Part shown: piece after piece, positions 26,919 to 35,400 of the stretch
How the letters are laid out: each line of letters opens with the position of its first letter
How positions within the stretch are numbered: position 1 is the first letter of the stretch
DNA from: CBDCLY01 sp965218715
GTDB taxonomy: Bacteria > Bacteroidota > Bacteroidia > Flavobacteriales_E > Vicingaceae
Direction: 5' to 3'
Assembly: GCA_965218715.1 (NCBI GenBank)
Contig: CBDCLY010000015.1
Span: 1-64,000 of the forward strand
Length of the DNA: 64,000 bases
Made by a program: the position numbers and the translations under genes
The notes under the pieces: generated by a model
Told to the model about the DNA's origin: nothing
What the model saw: only the letters and a program-made list of their open reading frames with translations
The model's database searches: none

Positions 26919-26978
26919 ATTCGGACCATAATGAATGGTCAGTTAAATCGATGAATATGGATCCCAGCACTTCAAACA

Positions 26979-27500
26979 ATGATCAACAACATGCCTGAAA
27001 AGACAGGCAAATCCCTAGAAGAATGGAAAGTTGTATTGGCCAAAGAGAAATTTGAAAAACATGGAATTGCGGTAAACTTCTTAAAAAAAGAACATGGTGT
27101 TAGCCACGGATTTGCTAACACCATTGTGAGTTTATCGAAAGATGAAGGCAATACAAATGAAGATTTGGTGAAGAATCAATACCAAGGAAAGGAACAACTC
27201 ATTCCGATTTATGAAAGTCTTTCCAAAGTAATCTTGGAATTGGGAAACGATGTGAAAGTCAGCCCGAAGAAAGGAAGTGTGAGTTATATCAGAAAGAGGC
27301 AATTTGCATTGATAAAGCCTGCCACAAAAACGAGAATAGATTTAGGATTAAAGCTACCAGGAGTTCCTACAACAGAAAAATTAGGTGATTCTGGTCCCTT
27401 CGGAAGCATGTGTACCCATCGAGTTCAAATAAGTAAGTTGGAGGATGTCGATGAAGAATTGATGAGCTACCTTCAAGAAGCCTATGGATTATCAAGTTAA
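26979..27500 (+). CDS. DUF4287/DUF5655 domain protein
   Basis: 173 residues. The N-terminal part MINNMPEKTGKSLEEWKVV with HGVSHGFAN matches DUF4287, and the C-terminal half (YESLSKVILELGNDVKVSPK onwards, ending in THRVQISKLEDVDEEL) matches DUF5655, a combination common in environmental bacteria. Function unknown; the DUF5655 part resembles proteins predicted to bind nucleic acid or to act on transport. No signal peptide. ATG at 26979 is used; another ATG lies at 26957 in a different frame and would only be relevant if a further indel existed. Confidence 0.8.
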   Translation: MINNMPEKTGKSLEEWKVVLAKEKFEKHGIAVNFLKKEHGVSHGFANTIVSLSKDEGNTNEDLVKNQYQGKEQLIPIYESLSKVILELGNDVKVSPKKGSVSYIRKRQFALIKPATKTRIDLGLKLPGVPTTEKLGDSGPFGSMCTHRVQISKLEDVDEELMSYLQEAYGLSS

Positions 27501-27622
27501 CTTGAAAATCAATTAAACAGCTCCAATACTTTCAATCATTTGATAATTCCTTAAATTGTGCCGAGCCAATAAAGTGAATCACAGTTTCCTTAAGCTAGCC
27601 AAACTATTGTTGTCATTCAATT

Positions 27623-28783
27623 ATGAAAACCGTCTTATTCATTTTTCCTGAGATTCCCTATCCACTTGACAAACGGGATAAATTAAGAGCATTTCATCAT
27701 TTAAAATGTCTTAATCAAAAATCAAATGTTCACGCCATTTGTCTTAGCGAGGAGGAGCCAAGCGAGGAGGCTTTATCAAAGCTATCAAAGCATAGTAAGA
27801 GCCTTAGTTATTTTATTCTCCCAAAAAACAAAAGATGGTGGAAACGGGTCTTTGCATTTTTTAATGGACTACCTCTTTCTGTGGCAGAAGCCTATAGTTC
27901 AAAATTTAAGAAGGAGATTGAAAAGAAAATTCTGGAAATAAACCCAAGTATCATTCATTGTCATACCATAGAAACAGCATTTTATTCGGCAAGTTTCCCA
28001 GAGATTCCGAAATCAATTGATTTTATGAATAGCCAATCTTTAAAACACTTGAAAAAGATTCAGCTAATCAAAAACCCCATATCAAAATTGCTGACTTGGA
28101 TAGAATACAGAAGAATAAAGCGATTTGAATACAAAACCTTGAATGTATTTGATCAAGCATTTGTTATTGGTAAATCCGACAGGAATGGGTTTTCTGTAAA
28201 GCATCAAGACCAATTAGAAATCCTACCAAATGGGGTGAATATGCACTTTTTCCAAGCAAAAGAAGTTGAAAAGCAATATGATTTGCTAATGACCGGCAAT
28301 TTGGATGAATACCGAAATGATTGGTCCATTAACTATTTAAAAGAGGATGTAATGCCATTATTGCCCTCCTACTTTAAAGTTTTGATTGCTGACATTGGAA
28401 ACAACAGTAAAAGCACGCAATCTTTTGGTGAACAATTCACTATAGAAAATAAATTCAAGAATTTAAGAGAGGCCTACTGGGTTTCAAAATATCTCATTGT
28501 TCCAGTTTTTAATGAGTTTGGATTCCAAAATAAAATTCTACAAGCCATGGCCATGAAGGTTCCAGTAATCTGCTCTAGTTTGGCCAACTCTTATATCAAT
28601 GCAGAACACGAAGTCTCCATCTTAATTGCTGACACACCAGCTGAGTACGCCCAAGCAATTATGCATCTTTCTGCAGATGAGGAATTTGCAGGTAAAATTG
28701 CTCAACAGGCCTTTGATTTTGTTAAAAAGAATTACGATTGGCCTACCGTAAATCGATCTTTTGTCTTGTCACTAGTTGAATAA
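27623..28783 (+). CDS. diverged GT4-type glycosyltransferase paralog
   Basis: 386 residues, homologous along its length to the protein encoded at 17971: it starts IFPEIPYPLDKRDKLRAFHH and ends with GFQNKILQAMAMKVPVICSS and LVE. Differences matter: the conserved Glu of LEAMA is Gln (LQAMA), the preceding GTG is EFG, and the donor-domain start TGNMSYPPN has become TGNLDEYRND. In GT4 enzymes the E-x7-E glutamates contact the sugar nucleotide, so activity may be altered or lost. It stands alone, 9 kb from the LPS-linked paralog and without neighbouring sugar genes. Confidence 0.75.
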   Translation: MKTVLFIFPEIPYPLDKRDKLRAFHHLKCLNQKSNVHAICLSEEEPSEEALSKLSKHSKSLSYFILPKNKRWWKRVFAFFNGLPLSVAEAYSSKFKKEIEKKILEINPSIIHCHTIETAFYSASFPEIPKSIDFMNSQSLKHLKKIQLIKNPISKLLTWIEYRRIKRFEYKTLNVFDQAFVIGKSDRNGFSVKHQDQLEILPNGVNMHFFQAKEVEKQYDLLMTGNLDEYRNDWSINYLKEDVMPLLPSYFKVLIADIGNNSKSTQSFGEQFTIENKFKNLREAYWVSKYLIVPVFNEFGFQNKILQAMAMKVPVICSSLANSYINAEHEVSILIADTPAEYAQAIMHLSADEEFAGKIAQQAFDFVKKNYDWPTVNRSFVLSLVE

Positions 28784-28884
28784 GGCGAATCCTGATGAAT
28801 TATATTCCAAGCGAGAATTTAAAAGCATAGAAAATCATAAATTGCAAATCTTAATAATTGCAGATTAAAAGCGCTATACCCATT

Positions 28885-29727
28885 ATGTTTACTCAAAAAG
28901 ACGTTGCTGAATACTACAACACTACTCAAATACATTATGAGAAATGGTGGGATCTTGAAAAGGGACTTTCATTACACTATGGAATATGGGAAGATGGAAT
29001 AAAAAACTTTACTGCCTCTCTAGTCAACACCAATAGAGTTTTACTTGAAAAAGTACAATTGAAAAAAGAAGACCGCATGTTAGATGCAGGATGCGGCGTT
29101 GGCGGTGCTGCCTTATTTGCACATCAAAATAGCAAAGCAAGAGTAACAGGAATTACACTCAGTGAAAAGCAGGTGGCTTATGCCAATGCAATGGCAAAGA
29201 AAAAAGGTGTTGCTGATCATGTTGATTTCCAACTGATGGATTATACCAAAACAAATTTTCCTGATGAAAGTTTTGATGTGGTTTGGGCATGTGAAAGTGT
29301 TTCTTCGGCGCCTGATCAACATCTGTTTATCGAAGAGGCTTTTCGATTGCTAAAGAAGGGTGGTCGCTTGATCATGAGCGATTGCTATTTGACTAGCAAA
29401 GACCAAAAGGATCCTAAAAACTGGATAAAGAAATGGGGAGAAACATGGGGCGTTTCAAAATTGGTAACGGTAGAAAACTTCCAAGAGGGTTTAGAGAAAA
29501 GTGGATTCAATCAAATAGAAATTATTGATTATACTCAACAGGTAGTCAATAGCGCAAAACGCATGTATTATGCTGCTTTGCTAGGGGCCATTCCTTCAGA
29601 ATTTTACAATTTATTCCACCCTAAAGTATCTCGTTTCGCAAAAAGTCATTACAAAAGTGGCTATTTCCAATACAAAGCTTTAAAAGAAGATTTATGGGTG
29701 TATAAATTGGTTCATGCCGTTAAATAA
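28885..29727 (+). CDS. class I SAM-dependent methyltransferase (tocopherol/sterol C-methyltransferase-like)
   Basis: 280 residues from ATG 28885 (an upstream TTG at 28858 is in frame but less likely). Motif I is MLDAGCGVGGAALFA near residue 70; motif post-I is VTGITLSEKQV; motif II includes FDVVWACESVSSAPD; motif III LLKKGGRLIMSD. The N-terminal FTQKDVAEYYNTTQIHYEKW and LSLHYGIW are typical of the gamma-tocopherol/sterol/dimethylglycine methyltransferase group, which use small lipophilic or amine acceptors. Acceptor unknown. Convergent with the lipoprotein gene, separated by a stem-loop. Confidence 0.85.
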   Translation: MFTQKDVAEYYNTTQIHYEKWWDLEKGLSLHYGIWEDGIKNFTASLVNTNRVLLEKVQLKKEDRMLDAGCGVGGAALFAHQNSKARVTGITLSEKQVAYANAMAKKKGVADHVDFQLMDYTKTNFPDESFDVVWACESVSSAPDQHLFIEEAFRLLKKGGRLIMSDCYLTSKDQKDPKNWIKKWGETWGVSKLVTVENFQEGLEKSGFNQIEIIDYTQQVVNSAKRMYYAALLGAIPSEFYNLFHPKVSRFAKSHYKSGYFQYKALKEDLWVYKLVHAVK

Positions 29728-29742
29728 AGAAAAACGAAAGAA

Positions 29743-29768
29743 GGGACAGCCTCAGATGATGCTGTCCC
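29743..29768. terminator. bidirectional stem-loop terminator
   Basis: GGGACAGC at 29743-29750 and GCTGTCCC at 29761-29768 form an 8-bp perfect stem with a 10-base loop between two convergent genes. The flanks are T-rich on the minus strand and moderately T-rich on the plus strand. Confidence 0.7.
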
Positions 29769-29775
29769 ATTTGAT

Positions 29776-30246
29776 TTAACACCCTTCATTGTCGGCAGAC
29801 CACGTTTTGGAGCTCGCATCATAAGTCACTACCAAACAACCACTCGGATTGGCTTTTAGATAATCACCACAACATTTTGCAAAAGTTGCACCTATAAAAC
29901 CAGAGCAGACTACTCTCGCTGGATTGGGTGGATAGATTGAACCATTGCCATGAGGCTGAATTGTGATTTCGATATAACTGCCAGAAATCGGTTTCAGGCT
30001 TACCGTTGCTTCAGGATAATCTTCTAAAAGCAAGGAACTATTCAATGGATCAGTTAAGGAAATGAGTTCATCTTCTATTTCGGCAAGCGGAACAGTGTAG
30101 ACATAATCATCTGATTCTGGGCTTGCCACTTCCTTTGTTTCTTCTTGCACTTCTCTTTCTTGATAGTGAAGCGATTCTTTTTCGCAAGCGCTAAGTGCTA
30201 GGGCTATGATACAGATAAAGGGTAAAATTTGAATTGATTTTTTCAT
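29776..30246 (-). CDS. unknown lipoprotein with conserved C-terminal cysteines
   Basis: 156 residues from the ATG at 30246; an in-frame start 78 bases upstream is rejected because the lipoprotein signal (MKKSIQILPFICIIALALSAC) begins here, with lipobox LSAC. After a Glu-rich spacer (~residues 25-45) comes a beta-rich domain with five cysteines in the second half (RVVCSGFIG, FAKCCGD, SGCLV, NEGC at the C terminus). I recognise no family. It is the last gene before the repeat-bearing gap and tRNAs and is probably monocistronic. Confidence 0.6.
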   Translation of the reverse strand: MKKSIQILPFICIIALALSACEKESLHYQEREVQEETKEVASPESDDYVYTVPLAEIEDELISLTDPLNSSLLLEDYPEATVSLKPISGSYIEITIQPHGNGSIYPPNPARVVCSGFIGATFAKCCGDYLKANPSGCLVVTYDASSKTWSADNEGC

Positions 30247-30443
30247 GATAAATAATTTAGTTTGATTTGGTTTTGATTCAACCTGTTGAGGCCAAGTTCT
30301 GCCTGAATTGAAAAGGTCTCCCAAAATTTTGATGCGAAAATGTCGCCGACATGCTGGTCTGACTTTGCTATTCTATCCAAAGCTATTACTAAAGCCAATT
30401 AAAAAAATGGACAAATTTTTGAAAAATTTGAAATGGTTAAGAA

Positions 30444-30674
30444 TGCTAAAGCTCCAAAACAAGCTTCTCGCTTTTGGCATAAACGGATTTCAGCCTCCAT
30501 CCTGAAGTGCTCATCCCACTTCCAATTGAAACTCTAGTTTAAGGCCAAGGGATTGAGGCACTCCTCCGTCGGCCTCCATCCTGAAGTGCTCCTAGGTCAA
30601 AATGAAATCCCAATTCCTTTCAGGAATTAGATTTTTTTGTTTGCTAAAGCTCCGAAACAAGCTTCTCGCTTTTG
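30444..30674. repeat. 33-base direct repeat pair
   Basis: A unit beginning TGCTAAAGCTCC and ending CTTCTCGCTTTTG is present at 30444-30476 and again at 30642-30674 with one mismatch (A or G after CTCC). The copies are 198 bases apart. The unit itself contains AAAGC/GCTTT-type inverted symmetry (AAGC near each end), so it may fold. The feature spans both copies. Confidence 0.8.
30493..30591. repeat. 20-base direct repeat pair
   Basis: GCCTCCATCCTGAAGTGCTC occurs identically at 30493-30512 and 30572-30591, 79 bases apart, nested inside the larger repeat pair. No coding explanation is visible. Confidence 0.8.
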
Positions 30675-30679
30675 CAAAC

Positions 30680-30711
30680 AAAAAAATCCCACCTTGCAAC
30701 GCAAGATGGGA
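30680..30711 (-). terminator. intrinsic terminator of tRNA-Arg
   Basis: On the minus strand TCCCATCTTGC-GTT-GCAAGGTGGGA forms an 11-bp stem (one G-U pair) with a three-base loop, followed by seven Ts. It lies 14 bases past the tRNA-Arg 3' end. Confidence 0.9.
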
Positions 30712-30724
30712 CTTCATTCTCTAG

Positions 30725-30798
30725 TGATCGAGACAGGATTCGAACCTGTGACCGTCTGCTTAGAAGGCAGATGCTCTATCCAGCTGAGCTACTCGACC
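30725..30798 (-). tRNA. tRNA-Arg (anticodon TCT)
   Basis: 74 bases on the minus strand. The acceptor arms GGTCGAG and CTCGATC pair (one G-U) with discriminator A; the D arm has GCTCAGCTGGATAGAGC; the anticodon arm TCTGC-CTTCTAA-GCAGA shows anticodon TCT; the T arm contains GGTTCGAATCC. CCA is not encoded. The gene decodes AGA. Confidence 0.95.
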
Positions 30799-30828
30799 AA
30801 TATGTTTGCTACTTCCTTAAAATTCACT

Positions 30829-30883
30829 TCGAGTAGCGAAGCTGCTTGTCCGACTTTAAAAAAGGCGGAAGCTACTCGACCAA
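30829..30883. repeat. partial copies of the tRNA-Arg 5' end between the two tRNAs
   Basis: AGCTACTCGACCAA at 30870-30883 duplicates the tRNA-Arg 5' end and its upstream two bases (30787-30800), 14 identical bases. TCGAGTAGC at 30829-30837 is an inverted copy of the same sequence, so the two can pair across a 33-base loop. This could be a scar of recombination at the tRNA or a local duplication. Confidence 0.55.
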
Positions 30884-30889
30884 GAATCA

Positions 30890-30929
30890 AAAAAAACAAA
30901 AGCCCTCCGCCATATGGAGGAAGGCTTTT
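30890..30929 (-). terminator. intrinsic terminator of tRNA-Asp
   Basis: On the minus strand AAAAGCC...GGGCTTTT form a stem extended by TCC/GGA pairs around an ATATGGC loop, followed by a run of Ts (30890-30897 are As on the plus strand). It starts one base past the tRNA-Asp 3' end. Confidence 0.8.
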
Positions 30930-30930
30930 G

Positions 30931-31004
30931 CGGTCCGGACGAGACTCGAACTCGCGACCCCCTGCGTGACAGGCAGGTATTCTAACCAACTGAACTACCG
31001 GACC
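30931..31004 (-). tRNA. tRNA-Asp (anticodon GTC)
   Basis: 74 bases on the minus strand. Acceptor GGTCCGG pairs perfectly with CCGGACC; discriminator G; D arm GTTCAGTTGGTTAGAAT; anticodon arm CCTGC-CTGTCAC-GCAGG with anticodon GTC; T arm with GAGTTCGAGTC. CCA is not encoded. Confidence 0.95.
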
Positions 31005-31096
31005 AAAATTTTTAATAACGTTCGCCATATTAGCGGAGGGCAAATGTATAATTTTTTTTATTTCTAAATGCAGAACGGACTAAAAAAAACCTGCAA

Positions 31097-32017
31097 TTAT
31101 CCCATCTTTTTTCGCTGAATCAAAAAGGGCAACAATACCTGATGAAATCCATCCTCTATGTTGGCTTCAATATACTCTACCCCAAACTGTCCGCAACGCA
31201 ATTTCAAAGCATCTCTCCTCGCCCGCATTTCTTTCACATAATTTTCTTTCACCTCATTCGGATTCAACTTCAATACCTCGCCACTCTCCATATCCACAAA
31301 ACGATAAGGCCTCTGCTCATACTCAAAATCCAATTCTTTCGACTTGGAATGCACATGAAACAGCAAAACCTCATGTTTGTTATGCTTCAAATGTTGTAGT
31401 GCTGAAATCAATTCATCATGGCGTTCAGAATTGTCCATCATGTCGCTAAACACCACCACCATCGATCGTTGATGGATGCGCTCAGCAATCTCATGCAGTG
31501 CAGTTACCAATGAAGATTTCTTGTCCAATTGCTCCTTCCCCATCAATGCTTCTAAAGACTGATACACCAAGTGCTGATGGGTCTGACTCGATTTCGCTTG
31601 GGTATGGGTATGCACTTCTTCATCAAATAAACTCAAACCAAATGCGTCTCGCTGTCGCTTCAACAATTCAATCAAAGCAGCTGCCGCATAAATGGAAAAA
31701 CCCAACTTGTTTTTATGGTCCTTAATCAATTCCGTAGGAAAATACATGCTTGAAGAGGTATCGATGATGATCCTGCAACGTAAATTAGTTTCCTCCTCAA
31801 ATCGCTTCACAAAATACTTGTCGGTCCTGGCCAATAATTTCCAATCTAAATGACGAGTAGATTCTCCAGTATTGTACAAACGATGCTCTGCAAACTCTAC
31901 AGAAAAGCCATGAAAGGGACTTTGATGTAAACCCGTGATGAATCCCTCCACCACTTGCTTGGCAAGTAATTCGAGATGAGTGTAAGCCTGAAGTTCCTTA
32001 CGATTTATTGGAGCCAT
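31097..32017 (-). CDS. DUF58 domain protein (vWA-like), stand-alone
   Basis: 306 residues, soluble. The DUF58 block is RLYNTGESTRHLDWKLLART near residue 48, followed by the vWA-type strand and metal-site motif IIIDTSSSMYFP (D-x-S-x-S near residue 87) and a later VVVFSDMMDN strand. DUF58 proteins act with MoxR AAA ATPases; a second family member sits in the moxR-bat operon at 45061, but no MoxR gene adjoins this one. Its start is about 70 bases from the thioredoxin stop with a strong terminator in between, so it is transcribed separately. Confidence 0.85.
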   Translation of the reverse strand: MAPINRKELQAYTHLELLAKQVVEGFITGLHQSPFHGFSVEFAEHRLYNTGESTRHLDWKLLARTDKYFVKRFEEETNLRCRIIIDTSSSMYFPTELIKDHKNKLGFSIYAAAALIELLKRQRDAFGLSLFDEEVHTHTQAKSSQTHQHLVYQSLEALMGKEQLDKKSSLVTALHEIAERIHQRSMVVVFSDMMDNSERHDELISALQHLKHNKHEVLLFHVHSKSKELDFEYEQRPYRFVDMESGEVLKLNPNEVKENYVKEMRARRDALKLRCGQFGVEYIEANIEDGFHQVLLPFLIQRKKMG

Positions 32018-32040
32018 TTTTCTAAATTAAGCAAAGCATA

Positions 32041-32072
32041 AAAAAACCTCGAATGCTATTCGAGGTTTTTTT
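32041..32072. terminator. bidirectional intrinsic terminator after trxA
   Basis: CCTCGAAT-GCT-ATTCGAGG (32047-32065) is a perfect 8-bp stem with a 3-base loop flanked by A6 on the left and T7 on the right. It ends trxA transcription on the minus strand. Confidence 0.92.
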
Positions 32073-32086
32073 ATAGCTAAATTCAA

Positions 32087-32407
32087 TTATGCCATTTGAG
32101 CATCAAGCTTTCCAGCATAAGCCGACTTTGGAGCAGCTCCAACTTGCTTGTCGACAATCTCTCCGTTCTTAAAGAACAAAACTGTAGGAATGTTTCTGAT
32201 TCCATACTTCGCAGAAATTGCTGGATTGTTATCCACGTTTACCTTTCCTACTACCGCTTTATCACTGTAATCATTCGATAATTCCTCAATCACTGGTCCA
32301 ACCATTCTACATGGTCCGCACCACTCTGCCCAGAAATCAACCACTACTGGTTTATCTGAGTTTAATACCATTTCTTCAAAATTTGCGTCTGTAAATTCTA
32401 CCGCCAT
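32087..32407 (-). CDS. trxA: thioredoxin
   Basis: 106 residues, classic thioredoxin. The active site WAEWCGPCRMV is at about residues 28-38, the cis-proline region is IRNIPTVLFF near residue 74, and buried Asp (VVVDFWAEW) is present. It has no signal peptide, so it is the cytoplasmic protein-disulfide reductase that is reduced by thioredoxin reductase. Followed by a strong terminator; upstream lies dnaE on the same strand with a 90-base gap. Confidence 0.97.
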   Translation of the reverse strand: MAVEFTDANFEEMVLNSDKPVVVDFWAEWCGPCRMVGPVIEELSNDYSDKAVVGKVNVDNNPAISAKYGIRNIPTVLFFKNGEIVDKQVGAAPKSAYAGKLDAQMA

Positions 32408-32497
32408 AACTGTTGTTTTAATTATTGATTTATCTTTTCGTTTTCTAAATTTAAGCTTTCAAATACTTAACCAAAGCCATTTCCCGACAATCTGTCA

Positions 32498-35400
32498 TTA
32501 TGAAACACCATAAGTTATTTTTGGATTGGATTCCAACTTATCGATGATTTCCTTCTCCAAATTTACCTTTACTGACCTAGACTTCAATTCTATTCTCTGT
32601 TTATTTTTTGTATCCATGATGTTCACCTGCATCATGCAAACGCCTTTCTTTTCATCATGCAATTCCTTTAGCCAATCGACAAAGTTCTCATCTACGTCTT
32701 TGTAATTGACTTGTATGTCTATCTTTTTTGCTTCCTTTTCTTTCAGTTCTGAAAGTAATTCTATGCCACTAATCTTAAATTCCAATTCATCATTCCAAGG
32801 TCTTTTCTGCACTTTTCCTTTCACATAAAGGAACCATCCTAAACTTAAAAAACTCTTGAACTTCAAATAATCATCTGAAAAGAGCATGAACCTAAAATTT
32901 TCTTCATATCCTTCTAAAACCAATACGCCATAAGGCTTACCAGTTTTAGTCATGCGGTGCTGTGCCTCTGTGACAATTCCTGCCATGCGCATTTCTCCTC
33001 GCCTGACATTTTGTTCCAAATTGCTCAAGTCACGAATCCTTGCATTGGAAAAATGTTCAATCTCAAATTTGAAATCATCTAAAGGGTGACCAGAAAGATA
33101 GATGCCCACAACTTCTTTTTCTTTCGACAGCTTTTCCATTCTTCCCCATTCCAAACATGCTGGAATCTCTGGTTCCGGAATTTGCACCTCAGACTCTCCT
33201 CCAAACAAACTTGCTTGAGCAGAATTTTCAGAATCTTGAAACAACGAACCAAACTTAATGGCCTTTTCTAAAAATGCCACATCGTCTTTCCCTGGATTGA
33301 AATATTGAGCCCGATGAATTCCTTCAAAAGAATCGAAACCACCAGCCAATGCTAAACTCTCAAAGGTTTTCTTATTGGCCGCCCTTAAGTCGATGCGTTT
33401 GGTTAGATCAAAAATATTCAAATATGGGCCCTTCTCTTTTCGTTCATTTACTATGGCTTCTACAGCCCCTTCTCCTACTCCTTTCAAAGCACCCAATCCA
33501 AATCGAATCTCTTTCTTTTTGTTCACTGCAAATTTGTAAGAACTCTCGTTCACATCTGGGCCTAACACTTTCGTTCCCATTCTCCGACATTCTTCCATGA
33601 AAAAGGTCACCTTCTTTATGTCGTTCATGTTGTTGGTGAGAACCGCCGCCATGAATTCTTCAGGATAATTGGCCTTTAAATATCCCGTTTGGAAGGCCAC
33701 AACAGAATAGGCTGCAGAGTGAGAACGGTTAAAGCCATACTGAGCAAACTTCAGCATGATGTCAAAGACTTCTTCCGATTTCTTCGGATCAATGTCGTGC
33801 ATCTCCTTTGCACCATCAACAAACTTCACTTTTTGCTGCTGCATCACATTCATTTTCTTCTTCCCCATCGCCCTTCTCAGAATGTCGGCTTCTCCTAAGG
33901 AATAACCTGCCATGATCTGAGCGGCTTGCATAATCTGCTCTTGATACACCATAATTCCATAGGTGTTTTCAAGAATATCTTTTAAGAGTATGTGTGGATA
34001 TTCTACCGGTTCTTCGCCCTTTTTTCGCGCAACAAACAAATCAATGAATTGCATAGGACCCGGACGGTACAAGGCATTCATCGCAATTAAATCTTCAATA
34101 TTATTCGGCTTCAGGTTTTTCAGGTGCTTCTGCATCCCTGCAGACTCAAACTGAAAAGTTCCATTGGTTTCACCACGCTGATACAATTCATAAGTCTTGG
34201 AATCGTCTAGCGGAATTTCATCGATATCGATTTTTACTCCATAATTCTCCTCAATCAAGGCAATGCTGTCTTTGATAATGGTCAGGGTTTTTAATCCCAA
34301 GAAATCCATTTTCAGCAGGCCTGCATCTTCAACTACTTTATTGTCGAACTGGGTGAGCAATAAATCGGAATCTTTTGAAGTACAAACGGGAACGTAATTC
34401 TTGATGTCGTCTGGAGAGATGATGATCCCACAAGCATGCACACCTGTATTTCTCACTGAACCTTCCAACACTTTAGCTTGAGTAAGGGTTTGACCTGTTA
34501 AGTCATCGCCCTCAGCTAATTTTCTTAGTGTTTGTGCTTGCCCAAATTCTTCCGCGTTTAGGTTCTTCTTGAGTACCTTTTCATCGCTATCGAAAATTTT
34601 TCCCAATGAAATGTTCGGAACCATTTTGGCCAACTTATCCACTTCTGGTAGGGGAACATCCAAAACACGACCTACATCTCTAATGGAAGACTTGGCGGCC
34701 ATCGATCCATAGGTGATGATTTGTGCCACCTGGTCTTTTCCGTATTTATCTACCACATAATCAATGATCTTTGACCTTCCTTCATCATCAAAATCGATGT
34801 CGATATCTGGCATGGATACCCGCTCAGGATTCAAGAAACGTTCAAAAAGCAAGCTATACTTTATGGGGTCGATGTTGGTAATTCCCACACAATAAGCTAC
34901 TGCAGAACCTGCCGCTGAGCCCCTTCCCGGACCAACAGAAACGCCTATTTGTCGGGCTACAGTTGTAAAATCCTGTACAATCAAGAAATAGCCTGGAAAA
35001 CCCATATCGGCAATAATCTTCAACTCAAAATTCAAGCGCTCTTCTATCTCGGCAGTAATCACACCATAGCGCTTCTTCGCCCCTTCAAAGGTGAGGTATT
35101 TCAAATACTCATCTTGGTTCTTAAAGCTTTGAGGTAAAGTGTAATTGGGCAATAAGATGTCGCGGCTCAATTTAGGCGGCGTTACCTTATCCACAATCAA
35201 ATTGGTGTTGTCGATTGCTTCAGGATGATCGTGAAACAATTGATTCATTTCCGCCTGGGTCTTGAAATAGAAATTGTTGTTGGGGAAACCAAAACGATAG
35301 CCCTTTCCATCCCCTTTTGGAGTGCTTAGCTTGTCTCCGGTATTGATGCAAAGCAGAATGTCATGCGCTGTCCAATCGTCCTCATCTACATAATGAGAAT

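Larger units (their letters stand above)
30247..30724. other. 478-base gap with short repeats, no gene supported
   Basis: Between the lipoprotein start and the 3' end of tRNA-Arg I see no credible gene. It holds two interleaved direct-repeat pairs, an inverted-repeat stretch near 30405-30430 (AAATTTTTGAAAAATTT), and the tRNA-Arg terminator. The base composition of the repeats (CTTCTCG, CTCCATCCTGAAG) differs from the surrounding AT-rich DNA. Confidence 0.6.

Noticed and set aside
26951..26979. Earlier ATG (26951/26957) for the DUF4287 gene
   Set aside because: Those ATGs are in another frame, and reaching the gene would need yet another indel; ATG 26979 fits the family start.
30829..30883. 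Genomic island at tRNA-Arg
   Set aside because: No integrase, phage or mobility gene within the window; only a short duplicated 5' end, so kept as a repeat observation.
30637..31067. Open frames crossing both tRNA genes
   Set aside because: They run through structural RNA genes and terminators and show no protein-like conservation.
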